From: Chitinophaga caeni
GTDB lineage: Bacteria; Bacteroidota; Bacteroidia; Chitinophagales; Chitinophagaceae
Direction of reading: 5' to 3'
Assembly: GCF_002557795.1 (NCBI RefSeq)
Contig: NZ_CP023777.1
Location: forward strand, 2,117,001 to 2,181,000
DNA length: 64,000 nucleotides
Position numbers and translations under genes: made by a program. Position 1 is the first letter of the stretch. Each line of letters opens with the position of its first letter. Shown one piece after another: positions 9,107 to 17,519 of this stretch. The notes below the pieces were generated by a model. The model did not search any database, was not told the origin of the DNA, and saw only the letters and a program-made list of their open reading frames with translations.

Positions 9107-10573
9107 TTACTTTTCTAAAAGTGAAAACATTTCCTGTAAGACTTGCTTATCATCAAAAGGATGTTTTACACCGTGTATGTCTTGGTATTTTTCATGCCCT
9201 TTCCCGGCTACCAAGATGATATCGTCTTTTCCCGCTAAACTGCAAGCCGTTTTGATCGCTTCTTTCCTATCGGAAATCGATATTACTTTTTTCCTCAAAT
9301 TCACTGGCACACCGGCTTCCATCTCGCGGATAATCTCCATCGGGTCTTCAGAACGCGGGTTATCCGAAGTAAAGATGGCTTTGTTGCTATGCTCAGCTGC
9401 TACTTCGGCCATGATAGGACGTTTTGTCTTGTCTCTATCGCCGCCGCATCCTACTACCGTGATGATATTCTCATGTCCTTGGCGCAAGTTCTTGATCGTT
9501 GCCAACACGTTGAGCAGTGCATCGGGAGTATGGGCATAATCCACGATACCGATGATCTTTTCATGATCGGAAACGATATAATCAAACCGTCCCTCCGCGC
9601 CTTGCAAGTTGCTCATCTCGCGTAGTACATCCACCTTATCTTGGCCAAGTAAAACGGCAGCGCCGTAAACTGCCAAGAGGTTGTATGCATTAAACTCACC
9701 GATCAACCTGAAATGCACTTCCTGGTTATCGATTTGCATAAACAAGCCCGTCAATCCATTTTCCAATATCTTCCCCTTGAAATCCGCCAAGGTGCGCAAG
9801 CTATAGGTTGCTTTCCGCGCCTTGGTATTTTGCAGCATCACGTTTCCCCGTTTATCATCAAGGTTAGTCAATGCGAAAGCTGTTTTAGGTAAATGATCAA
9901 AGAATGATTTCTTTACCCGGATATATTCATCGAAGGTTTTATGATAATCCAAATGATCATGGGTGATGTTGCTGAAAATGCCTCCCGCGAACTTCAATCC
10001 CGCGATCCTCTGTTGGTGTATCGCGTGGGAGCTTACCTCGATAAATGCATATTGGCAACCCTCTTCTACCATATGTGCCAACAACTGGTTCAGGTTGATG
10101 GCATCGGGTGTTGTATGCGTTGCAGGGATCACTGCATCATCGACCTGGTTTTGAACGGTTGATAACAAACCGCACCGGTAACCCAGTTGCCTGAACAGGC
10201 GGAACAGCAGGGTCGCGATGGTGGTCTTACCATTTGTTCCCGTAACACCAACCAATTGTAATTTCCCAGATGGATTACCATAGTAATTATCCGCTATCAC
10301 GCCACAAGCCAACGCGCTGTCTGCCACTTGCACCAAGCATACATTTGCGGGTACACCGGCAGGCAGTTCTTGGCAAACAATAGCGGTGGCGCCTTGTTCA
10401 ATAGCTTTCCCAATATACTGGTGCCCATCATGCGCCACGCCTTTCACGGCAATGAACAGGTCCCCGGCGGCTATTTGCCTGGAATCCATGCTGATCTTGT
10501 TCACGGAAATATTGTTATTCCCATGAACCGCCACGATTTGCACATTATATAATATGTCCCTTAAATCACGCAT
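9107..10573 (-). CDS. murE: UDP-MurNAc-L-Ala-D-Glu:meso-diaminopimelate ligase MurE
   Basis: Adds the third residue of the peptide stem. The 488-residue product has the ATP loop GVTGTNGKTTIATL, the Mur ligase central domain and the substrate-specificity motif SDNPRSEDP. The DNPR motif is the one associated with meso-diaminopimelate rather than lysine, so the cell wall is predicted to be DAP-type. The ATG at 10573 shares one base with the TGA of the upstream PBP gene, indicating translational coupling. A TTG one codon earlier is possible but less likely. Confidence 0.95.
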   Translation of the reverse strand: MRDLRDILYNVQIVAVHGNNNISVNKISMDSRQIAAGDLFIAVKGVAHDGHQYIGKAIEQGATAIVCQELPAGVPANVCLVQVADSALACGVIADNYYGNPSGKLQLVGVTGTNGKTTIATLLFRLFRQLGYRCGLLSTVQNQVDDAVIPATHTTPDAINLNQLLAHMVEEGCQYAFIEVSSHAIHQQRIAGLKFAGGIFSNITHDHLDYHKTFDEYIRVKKSFFDHLPKTAFALTNLDDKRGNVMLQNTKARKATYSLRTLADFKGKILENGLTGLFMQIDNQEVHFRLIGEFNAYNLLAVYGAAVLLGQDKVDVLREMSNLQGAEGRFDYIVSDHEKIIGIVDYAHTPDALLNVLATIKNLRQGHENIITVVGCGGDRDKTKRPIMAEVAAEHSNKAIFTSDNPRSEDPMEIIREMEAGVPVNLRKKVISISDRKEAIKTACSLAGKDDIILVAGKGHEKYQDIHGVKHPFDDKQVLQEMFSLLEK

Positions 10574-12675
10574 CAACTCAGTTCTATTACAATTGTTTTA
10601 TTATCAGCGATGGCAGTACCACCGGCTAATGATTGGTTTACTACTTTTCCTGATCCTTTCACCTGCACTTTTAAACCCGCGTTCTCCAACAAGAAAAGGG
10701 CATCTTTCAAGCCCATCCCTTTAACATTCGGTACGTAGCCGTGTTGTAGGGCCATGGGTTGGAAAGAAAACCTATGATCTTCAATATCTGCATTTACCCA
10801 GTTCTTTCTAGACAGCATGCCTTGCCAGGGTAATTGCAGCGTATTCATTATATATGTCCAATCGCTACCTTGACCGCTTTTAACTGCCAGCAGGGTATCG
10901 ATTTGTTCATTTCCTTGCATCGGTTGGTGCTTATCTACGGCGATGGCAAATAATTTATCTGCCACTTCCTTAAACACCGGCCCCGCAACAGAAGCCCCGT
11001 AAAACTTCTTGGCATGGGCTTTATTCTTGATAACAACCACGCAGGTAAACTGCGGGTTCTCTGCCGGGAAATATCCCGCGAAAGAAGATTGATAAATCTT
11101 GTCCGCGTAACCTCTTTTACCATTTGCTACGAGCGCCGTACCTGTTTTCCCCGCGATGGCGTAATAAGGGCTTGCCAAGGTTTTACCCGTACCGTTATTT
11201 ACTACACCGACCAGCATATCTTGCAATTGCCTTAAAGTGGTACGACTGCATATACTATCTAGCATCACTTGTGGCTCATAGTACTTAACCGTTTTACCAT
11301 ATTCCATCACGGCATTTACAAGGTAAGGCCGCATCATTTTACCATTGTTTGCCACGGCATTGTATAACATGCAAGTTTGAAGGGGCGACTGTCCCACTTC
11401 GTAGCCGAAAGCCATCCAAGGCAAGCTGGTGGCGCTCCATGTTTTTGAAGCGGTCGTTTTGATAATCGGGTGACCTTCACCAACGAGATCGATCCCTGTA
11501 ATTTCATCGAGCTTCAGTTTTTTCAGATGGTCGACGAATTTATTGGGATCGGCCTTATAATATTGATACACCAACTTAGCCATGGCCACGTTGGAGCTTC
11601 TTTCAAAAGCATGTTTTACGGTTACATCCGTTAAATGGTGCGGTTCAGAATCGTAAACGGTCCTGCGACCGATTTGCCACCTACCGTAATTCAGATCTAC
11701 ATGATCCTGCGGGGTCACGTAATGATCTTCGAGCAGGGAAATCATCGTGGCCAATTTGAATGTGGAACCCGGTTCCCCCACTTGCAAGGCATAGTTAAAA
11801 TCTTCCCAGTAGCTTCCGTCCGGTTGCCTACCGAGGTTGGCAATAGCTTTAATTTTACCGGTTTTAACTTCCATCAAGATACAGGTACCGTGTTCGCATT
11901 CATTTTCCACCATCATTTTCATCAGTGCGGATTCCGCGATATCCTGCATATTTACATCTATTGTTGTAACGACATCTTTACCATTTTCAGGTTCAATATC
12001 GAAACCATCCATCGGTACGAAAGTGCCCCCTGCGATGCGCCTCATCAGCCTTTTACCGGTAACACCGCTCAGTTCCTGGTTATAAGTGCGTTCTAATCCT
12101 ACATTTTGAGCGTTGTCCCTATATAAACCGATGGTTCTATTAGCTAATAATTGAAAAGGGTTGATCCGTTTATTTTTCGTTTCGGTGATCATGCCGCCTT
12201 TATTCTTTCCCAGCCTGAACATCGGGAATTCCCGGATTTGCTGGTACTGTTCGAAAGTGATATCCCTTTTCAACAAGAAATACCGGCTTTTATTCCGGTA
12301 TCCTTTTTCCAAGATGTTTTTATAAGACTTTATAGATCGATCTTGAAATAATTTATTTAAAGCGATAGCGAGGCTATCCACATTTTCAGAAAATATTTTT
12401 CCATTATTTTCCCTTAGGCCGTCTGCGGCAAAGTCTACCCGGATATCGAAATAGGGGATAGAAGTTGAGAGCATCCTGCCTTCTTCGGAGTAAATGGTAC
12501 CACGGTCTGCATCGAGGGTGATATACTGGGTTTGCATGCTATCGGCAAGACTTCTCCACTTGGCTCCTTGAACGTTTTGAATGACGAACACTTTAGCCAA
12601 TATAGCAATAGCGAATAAACCCATGCCAATAACACAGAGGTACACGCGCCATAGTATATCTTTTTTAATCTCCAA
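10573..12675 (-). CDS. ftsI: Class B penicillin-binding protein with PASTA domain (FtsI/PBP3 type)
   Basis: Septal peptidoglycan transpeptidase working with FtsW. The 700-residue product has an N-terminal membrane anchor at about residues 11-30, a PBP dimerisation domain and the transpeptidase domain. All three active-site motifs are intact: S304-TFK, S360-SN and K510-TGTA. One PASTA domain occupies about residues 645-700 (VPNVKGMGLKDALFLLENAG). The start is TTG at 12675, because an in-frame TAA lies two codons upstream and no ATG precedes the membrane segment. Position between ftsL and murE indicates the division enzyme rather than the elongation PBP2. Confidence 0.93.
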   Translation of the reverse strand: MEIKKDILWRVYLCVIGMGLFAIAILAKVFVIQNVQGAKWRSLADSMQTQYITLDADRGTIYSEEGRMLSTSIPYFDIRVDFAADGLRENNGKIFSENVDSLAIALNKLFQDRSIKSYKNILEKGYRNKSRYFLLKRDITFEQYQQIREFPMFRLGKNKGGMITETKNKRINPFQLLANRTIGLYRDNAQNVGLERTYNQELSGVTGKRLMRRIAGGTFVPMDGFDIEPENGKDVVTTIDVNMQDIAESALMKMMVENECEHGTCILMEVKTGKIKAIANLGRQPDGSYWEDFNYALQVGEPGSTFKLATMISLLEDHYVTPQDHVDLNYGRWQIGRRTVYDSEPHHLTDVTVKHAFERSSNVAMAKLVYQYYKADPNKFVDHLKKLKLDEITGIDLVGEGHPIIKTTASKTWSATSLPWMAFGYEVGQSPLQTCMLYNAVANNGKMMRPYLVNAVMEYGKTVKYYEPQVMLDSICSRTTLRQLQDMLVGVVNNGTGKTLASPYYAIAGKTGTALVANGKRGYADKIYQSSFAGYFPAENPQFTCVVVIKNKAHAKKFYGASVAGPVFKEVADKLFAIAVDKHQPMQGNEQIDTLLAVKSGQGSDWTYIMNTLQLPWQGMLSRKNWVNADIEDHRFSFQPMALQHGYVPNVKGMGLKDALFLLENAGLKVQVKGSGKVVNQSLAGGTAIADNKTIVIELS

Positions 12676-12822
12676 CGTTTACCGGGTTAGTCATTTTTAT
12701 GTTTGAGGTTGAACCATCATTGGTGATGCGCGGGTTTTCTTACAATCACTTGCCAGCATCACGGGGATGTATCAACGAATTCAGTTTGTTAGGTTAGCAT
12801 TTAAAATTGATGGATGGAACTG

Positions 12823-13179
12823 TTAAGGTTCTTCCTTGATAATAATTTTTTGAGGTGGGGTACTCAACTCTTTTAATCCAAGGGGTTCCACGGCTTTGCT
12901 CACTTCACTCATCTTGCTTTGGAACATCAGTTTGCTTTTCACGTTCAAGTATTCCCACTTCAATTCTTTCACTTCTTTGCCCAATTTGTTGATCCTTCTA
13001 ATTTTCTTTTCAGCCAGGTGACTGTTAGCGATATATACGAGTGCCAGTGCCGCGAGAAACAGTAGAAAAGGCATGTTCTGAACGAAGAAACGGTAGTTAA
13101 TCCGCAGGTGCCAACCTTTTTTCGGAGCTTCCTCCTGGCTTGCTTCTTGTTGTACGGTATGTAACTCTTCTTGCGACAC
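12823..13179 (-). CDS. FtsL-like small bitopic division protein
   Basis: A 118-residue protein with a cytoplasmic N-terminal tail rich in Glu and Gln, one membrane segment at about residues 34-50 (MPFLLFLAALALVYIANSH), then a Lys/Glu-rich probable coiled coil (KIRRINKLGKEVKELKWEYL). This is the topology of FtsL, which links FtsQ/FtsB to the FtsW-FtsI synthase. Position between rsmH and the PBP gene is the usual ftsL position. The start is GTG at 13179; no ATG lies in frame nearby. FtsL proteins have little sequence conservation, so the name rests on position and topology. Confidence 0.8.
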   Translation of the reverse strand: MSQEELHTVQQEASQEEAPKKGWHLRINYRFFVQNMPFLLFLAALALVYIANSHLAEKKIRRINKLGKEVKELKWEYLNVKSKLMFQSKMSEVSKAVEPLGLKELSTPPQKIIIKEEP

Positions 13180-13286
13180 TTTTATATTGATAACTTGTTT
13201 TTGTCATTTTCGAATAGCAATACGCAATCAAATTCAACATAAGGATAGGGAGGAAGGATAGGAAGGAGCAAAGACGGGTATAATGC

Positions 13287-14195
13287 TTACAGTTTTTCAG
13301 CTACCCTTAGCTTTGCACTTCTCGACCGGGAGTTATTTTTCAACTCATCTTGCCCGGCAGTTACCGGTTTCTTGGTAACCACTTTAAAAATCTTTGGGGG
13401 TGTTTCCATACTAAATGGATGATCTTCTTGCGGTTCGAAATAGCCGTTTTTCATATAATTTTTCACCAGCCTGTCTTCCAGGGAATGAAAGGTGATGATG
13501 GCTAACCGTCCGCCCGGCTTTAACACTTCCGTAGCTTGCTGAAGCAAATCTTTCAGCACACCGAGTTCATCATTCACTTCAATCCTAAGCGCTTGGAATA
13601 CCTGGGCCAGGTACTTGGCGGGATTCCCTTTCACCACGGGTTGTATCATCGCTTTAAACTCGTTGATACTCCGCAGTGAGTGTGCTTTTCTCATGGAAAC
13701 GATCGTTTGGGCCAATGTTTTGGCATTGGTCACTTCCCCGTATTCCTGGAACAGGTATTGTAACCGTTTTTCAGAATAGGATTTCAGGATATCCGCCGCG
13801 GTCAAGCTGGTTCTACGGTCCATCCGCATGTCCAGGTCACCATCAAAACGGGTACTGAAGCCCCTTTCAGCGGTATCGAACTGGTAAGACGATACGCCGA
13901 GATCTGCCAGGATGCCATCTACCGGGATGGCTTTATATAGTTTCAGGAAACGTTGCAGATGTTTAAAATTCTGTTGTACGAACGTTACCCTGTCATCTTC
14001 GATCCTGTTTCGATAAGCATCTTCGTCTTGGTCAAAAACGAGTAGCCTGCCGTTTTCTCCGAGTTTTTCGAGGATGGCCCTGGAATGGCCGCCTCCCCCG
14101 AATGTGGCATCCACGTAGGTGCCGGCAGGATTGATTTGCAGCAGGTCGATCACCTCGTGCAATAAAACAGGTAAATGATATCCCGGTACTCCCAT
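13287..14195 (-). CDS. rsmH: 16S rRNA (cytosine-1402-N4) methyltransferase RsmH (MraW)
   Basis: S-adenosylmethionine-dependent methyltransferase acting on C1402 in the decoding centre of 16S rRNA. The start ATG 14195 gives MGVPGYHLPVLLHEVIDLL, typical of RsmH, and 302 residues. The SAM-binding loop VDATFGGGGHSRAIL, ILADLGVSSYQFD and the C-terminal ITFHSLEDRLVKNYM with SRSAKLRVAEKL are present. An in-frame TTG three codons earlier (14204) is less likely. It follows mraZ by 13 bp in the conserved dcw order. Confidence 0.96.
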   Translation of the reverse strand: MGVPGYHLPVLLHEVIDLLQINPAGTYVDATFGGGGHSRAILEKLGENGRLLVFDQDEDAYRNRIEDDRVTFVQQNFKHLQRFLKLYKAIPVDGILADLGVSSYQFDTAERGFSTRFDGDLDMRMDRRTSLTAADILKSYSEKRLQYLFQEYGEVTNAKTLAQTIVSMRKAHSLRSINEFKAMIQPVVKGNPAKYLAQVFQALRIEVNDELGVLKDLLQQATEVLKPGGRLAIITFHSLEDRLVKNYMKNGYFEPQEDHPFSMETPPKIFKVVTKKPVTAGQDELKNNSRSRSAKLRVAEKL

Positions 14196-14208
14196 AATCT
14201 TCAAATTT

Positions 14209-14676
14209 TTAAATAGACGGCAAATCGTCTTCGCCGCCCATTACCTGTTGTGCCAGGCTACTGAAGGCTTCTGGTGAGAAATTTTCAAAGAACTGTTGAT
14301 ACTTCACTTTATCCCAGATCTCGATTTTCTTACTCGCAGCAGCCAGCACGATGTCTTTTTCCAGTCCCGCGTGCGGCATTAAATTTTTCGGGATCAGTAA
14401 TCTCCCGGCGCTATCCAATTCTACTATTGTTGCACCGTTGAGAAAGTAACGCCTGAATTCCCTAACTTTCGGATTAAAGTCATTTAATGCACTGATCTTC
14501 TCAAAAATCGGCTGCCACTCGTTCATGGGATACAATGTCAAACATTTCTCAAAGCCACGGTTGATTACGAACTGGTTGAGCGCAGTTTCTGGAACCTGCT
14601 TTTTTAAACCAGCAGGCAACAGGAAGCGTCCTTTTGCATCCAGCGTTGCTTCGTATTCTCCTAGAAAACCCGTCAT
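14209..14676 (-). CDS. mraZ: Division/cell-wall cluster transcriptional regulator MraZ
   Basis: DNA-binding protein of the SpoVT-AbrB double-beta-barrel type that usually represses its own dcw operon. The ATG at 14676 gives a 155-residue protein starting MTGFLGEYEATLDAKGR. Both DxxxR half-domains are visible, DAKGRFLLP near residue 13 and DSAGRLLIP in the middle. The frame also opens at a GTG at 14712, but that codon lies inside the 10-bp-spaced operator-like boxes, so 14676 is preferred. First gene of the cluster. Confidence 0.93.
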   Translation of the reverse strand: MTGFLGEYEATLDAKGRFLLPAGLKKQVPETALNQFVINRGFEKCLTLYPMNEWQPIFEKISALNDFNPKVREFRRYFLNGATIVELDSAGRLLIPKNLMPHAGLEKDIVLAAASKKIEIWDKVKYQQFFENFSPEAFSSLAQQVMGGEDDLPSI

Positions 14677-14699
14677 GCTTGAGAAATGTACTGTTTTTC

Positions 14700-14732
14700 C
14701 ATTTTCTAACACAAAATAACACTTTTTCCCAC
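14700..14732 (-). promoter_or_regulatory. MraZ-type operator boxes, overlapping a possible dcw promoter
   Basis: On the minus strand, GTGGGAAAAA (from 14732), GTGTTATTTT (from 14722) and GTGTTAGAAA (from 14712) follow each other at an exact 10-bp period, with a weaker ATGGAAAAAC next. MraZ is known to bind direct repeats of TGGGA-like boxes spaced 10 bp apart ahead of mraZ; the fit here is strong for the first box and partial for the others. TATTTTG at 14712-14718, one base short of the usual TAnnTTTG, overlaps the boxes and may be the -7 element. Repression by MraZ is inferred. Confidence 0.6.
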
Positions 14733-15069
14733 TTTTTAACGAAAAATTGGATTATAAATTTTTTCCACAGTGTTTTTTGATTGGAAATAAAGCCACAGTA
14801 GCCCTTTTCCTAAAGTTTGTGTGGGAAAGTTGGTTTTTGATGTAGATAAAATGTTTATAACTGTGTATTTATGTTTATTTCGTGTGGATAATAGTTTCGA
14901 CGGGTGTTTGCACCTATTCGTCGGGATATTTTACCGATTCCCCGGCATCCTTATTAGTTACCGCCTATCACGGGTTTATTTCAAGGGGCGAAACATTGAG
15001 TTTCAAGGCGTTTTTGCAAAATTTTAACGACTGCTAATGGTCTACTGGCTTATATTTACATTTAATTCG

Positions 15070-15077
15070 TAACTTTG
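15070..15077 (+). promoter_or_regulatory. -7 promoter element of bamD
   Basis: TAACTTTG matches the Bacteroidota housekeeping consensus TAnnTTTG and ends 11 bases before the bamD ATG, predicting a leader of only about 5-8 nucleotides. No good -33 TTTG is visible at the usual distance. Confidence 0.55.
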
Positions 15078-15088
15078 CGATTCTTTTT

Positions 15089-15922
15089 ATGCGGAATATT
15101 CTCATTATAGGATGCCTAGCGGCAATAGTTTTTAGTACAACAGCTTGCAACAAGGAGTTGCGGAAGATTGAAAAGACAAACAATGTAGAGCAGAAATTGG
15201 CCTATGCCAATAAAATGTACGAAAAGAAAAAGTACAATATGGCTCAGACATTGTATGATGAGCTCATCCCGGTATTTAAAGGGACGGATAAATTCGAGCA
15301 ATTATATTATAATTACGCGTATTGCTCTTATTACCTGAAAGATTATATGCAGGCAACCTTCCATTTCAAAAACTATTTGGAAGCTTTTCCAAGCAGCCCC
15401 AGGGCCATGGAAATTGATTATATGCAAGCGTATAGTTATTATAAATTGTCACCCAAAGCCTCTTTGGATCAAACGAACACCATTAAGGCCATCGCTGCCA
15501 TGCAGACTTTCATCGACACTTATCCCAACTCGGATAAGTCTGCCGAAGCGAGCCTGGTTATTGAAATGCTCCGTAAAAAGCTGGAACTGAAAGAGTTCAA
15601 TGCCTGCGAGCTGTATTACAACATCGGTCATTACAAGGCGGCAGGGGTTGCTTTCACAAACTTGATGCGCAACTATCCCGATTCTGAAAAAAGTGATCAA
15701 TATAAATACTTGGCTATCAAGGCTTACTATTTATACGCGAAAAATAGCATCTTTACCAAGCAGCACGAAAGGTACGACCGGGTCGTGAGCGAATACAAGG
15801 AGTTCTTGGATCGCTACCCGCAAAGTTCGCTGAAGAATGATGCAGAAAAATATTATAACTTAGCAGTAAATAACATTAAATCCCTCGAAAATGAGCAAAA
15901 TAAAGAGATCTCTAACCAGTAG
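15089..15922 (+). CDS. bamD: Outer membrane assembly lipoprotein BamD
   Basis: Periplasm-facing outer-membrane lipoprotein of the BAM complex, which inserts beta-barrel proteins. The 277-residue product has a lipoprotein signal (MRNILIIGCLAAIVFSTTAC; acylated Cys at residue 20) followed by helical tetratricopeptide-like repeats. Repeat-type sequences are YANKMYEKKKYNMAQTLYDEL, YYNYAYCSYYLKDYMQATFHF and YNIGHYKAAGVAFTNLM. Length and repeat layout fit BamD (YfiO). Its 3' end overlaps rpoZ by 32 bases, so the two are co-transcribed. A TAnnTTTG element sits just upstream. Confidence 0.9.
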   Translation: MRNILIIGCLAAIVFSTTACNKELRKIEKTNNVEQKLAYANKMYEKKKYNMAQTLYDELIPVFKGTDKFEQLYYNYAYCSYYLKDYMQATFHFKNYLEAFPSSPRAMEIDYMQAYSYYKLSPKASLDQTNTIKAIAAMQTFIDTYPNSDKSAEASLVIEMLRKKLELKEFNACELYYNIGHYKAAGVAFTNLMRNYPDSEKSDQYKYLAIKAYYLYAKNSIFTKQHERYDRVVSEYKEFLDRYPQSSLKNDAEKYYNLAVNNIKSLENEQNKEISNQ

Positions 15923-16232
15923 TTTGAACCCTTGGGTTGAAACACGCAATACGACCGATATTAAAAATAGAACCGGTAACTTGTACGAGTCTATTGCCAT
16001 TATCGCGAAAAGGGCTAACCAGATCAATATTTCCGTGAAGGAAGAATTGCATTCTAAATTGGAAGAGTTCGCCAGCCATACTGATAACTTGGAAGAAGTA
16101 CATGAGAACAAGGAGCAGATCGAAATCTCCCGTTTCTACGAAAGAATGGCTAACTCCGCTATCCAGGCTACACACGAATTCCTGGATAACAAGATTTATT
16201 TCCGTAAAAATGATGACGACTTGTTCAGTTAA
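15891..16232 (+). CDS. rpoZ: DNA-directed RNA polymerase omega subunit (Bacteroidota type)
   Basis: Small subunit that stabilises RNA polymerase by holding beta-prime. The 113-residue product contains RTGNLYESIAIIAKRANQI, matching the Rpb6/omega helix with the conserved ArgAla segment, followed by an acidic helical extension ending in FRKNDDDLFS. It is longer than the roughly 90-residue proteobacterial omega, as I recall for this phylum. It starts inside the bamD 3' end, and a strong terminator follows 35 bp after the stop. Confidence 0.88.
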   Translation: MSKIKRSLTSSLNPWVETRNTTDIKNRTGNLYESIAIIAKRANQINISVKEELHSKLEEFASHTDNLEEVHENKEQIEISRFYERMANSAIQATHEFLDNKIYFRKNDDDLFS

Positions 16233-16267
16233 TTACCTGGACTAAATAATAAATATATTAACTTCAT

Positions 16268-16299
16268 AGCGGCAGAACTATTCTGCCGCTTTTATTTTA
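16268..16299 (+). terminator. Intrinsic terminator between rpoZ and coaBC
   Basis: Perfect 10-bp stem AGCGGCAGAA / TTCTGCCGCT (16268-16277 and 16281-16290) with a 3-base loop, followed by TTTATTTTAT. It ends only a few bases before the coaBC ATG at 16302, so the T-tract occupies the usual ribosome-binding position of that gene. Confidence 0.85.
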
Positions 16300-16301
16300 T
16301 T

Positions 16302-17519
16302 ATGTTACAGGGAAAGAAAATTATTTTAGCTGTATCGGGGAGTATCGCGGCTTACAAGTCGGCTACCCTTGTGCGCCTCCTGGTGAAAGCCGGCGCGGAA
16401 GTGAAGGTTATCATGACCGGAGCCGCGGCACAGTTTATTACCCCGCTTACCATGGCCACCCTATCTAAACAGGAAGTGGGCTTGAACATCAGTGAGAATA
16501 ATAGCTGGAGTAACCATGTCATGCTCGGCAGATGGGCTGACGTGATGCTGGTGGCCCCTGCTTCCGCAAATACGCTGGCCAAGATGGCACAGGGGATTTG
16601 CGATAATTTATTACTTGCCGTTTACCTATCCGCCACCTGCCCGGTGATGTTTGCCCCGGCGATGGATGAAGATATGTGGCATCATCCCGCTACGGCTGCC
16701 AACGTGGAGAAACTGCGGGGTTACGGAAATATCCAGTTGCCCGTGGCAAAAGGGGAACTTGCCAGCGGCCTGATCGGTGAAGGAAGGATGGCCGAACCGG
16801 AAGAAATATTCCAATATTTAATCAACTTTTTTATTGCGGCAAATGCCCGGAACGGCGCCCTGGCCGGGAAAAAAGTGCTAGTTACTGCCGGGCCGACCAT
16901 GGAGCCGCTCGATCCCGTTCGGTTTATCAGTAACCATTCCAGCGGGAAGATGGGAATAGCCATCGCGGAAGCGCTTGCCATGCAAGGAGCCCAAGTACAA
17001 TTGGTTTTGGGGCCAACGAAGCTGTCCACGCAAATGCCTGGCATCGAAGTAATTCCCGTTCAGACTGCCGCGCAAATGTATGATGCTTGCATGGCGGGCT
17101 TCAATGAAGTAAATATAGCCGTATTGGCCGCCGCGGTTGCCGATTATAGACCCGCAACCGTAGCTGAAAACAAGATTAAGAAAACGGCAGCGGTGGATGG
17201 TTTGCAACTAGAAATGGAGAAAACCCAAGATATACTTAAAACATTGGGTGGCATGAAGAAAGCAGGGCAAATCTTGATCGGGTTTTCCTTGGAAACCAAT
17301 AATGAAAAGGAATTTGCGTTAAAGAAGCTGAAGGATAAAAACCTGGACCTCATCGTTCTTAATTCTTTGCGCGATGAAGGTGCCGGATTTAATCACGATA
17401 CCAACAAGGTAACAATCATCCGGAAAGACGGCCGGGAAATAGATCTGCCCTTGCAATCGAAACAGGCCGTTGCCCAAGAAATCGTATCGACTATAATCGA
17501 TGAACAACATGTTGCGTAA
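16302..17519 (+). CDS. coaBC: Bifunctional phosphopantothenoylcysteine decarboxylase / phosphopantothenate-cysteine ligase CoaBC
   Basis: Two consecutive steps of coenzyme A synthesis in one cytoplasmic protein of 405 residues. Residues 1-180 form the flavin-binding CoaC half (KIILAVSGSIAAYKS, LVAPASANTLAKMA). From about residue 186 follows the CoaB half (VLVTAGPTMEPLDPVRFISN, VLAAAVADYRPA). Two decarboxylase positions differ from the E. coli pattern. PxMNxxMW reads PAMDEDMW, with Asp122 for the catalytic Asn. The segment before GxGRM reads LASGLIGEGRM, with Ser155 where E. coli has its active-site Cys. I recall similar substitutions in other Bacteroidota, but this is unverified. The 3' end overlaps the next gene by 11-20 bases. 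Confidence 0.93.
   Translation: MLQGKKIILAVSGSIAAYKSATLVRLLVKAGAEVKVIMTGAAAQFITPLTMATLSKQEVGLNISENNSWSNHVMLGRWADVMLVAPASANTLAKMAQGICDNLLLAVYLSATCPVMFAPAMDEDMWHHPATAANVEKLRGYGNIQLPVAKGELASGLIGEGRMAEPEEIFQYLINFFIAANARNGALAGKKVLVTAGPTMEPLDPVRFISNHSSGKMGIAIAEALAMQGAQVQLVLGPTKLSTQMPGIEVIPVQTAAQMYDACMAGFNEVNIAVLAAAVADYRPATVAENKIKKTAAVDGLQLEMEKTQDILKTLGGMKKAGQILIGFSLETNNEKEFALKKLKDKNLDLIVLNSLRDEGAGFNHDTNKVTIIRKDGREIDLPLQSKQAVAQEIVSTIIDEQHVA

Larger units (their letters stand above)
14677..15088. other. Divergent intergenic region mraZ / bamD
   Basis: AT-rich region of 412 bp separating the two divergent gene blocks. It carries the MraZ-type boxes at the mraZ end and the bamD -7 element at the other end. 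The middle (about 14740-15040) has a second GTGTGGGAAAG on the plus strand at about 14819-14829 but no ORF, RNA gene or clear second promoter that I can support. Confidence 0.6.
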
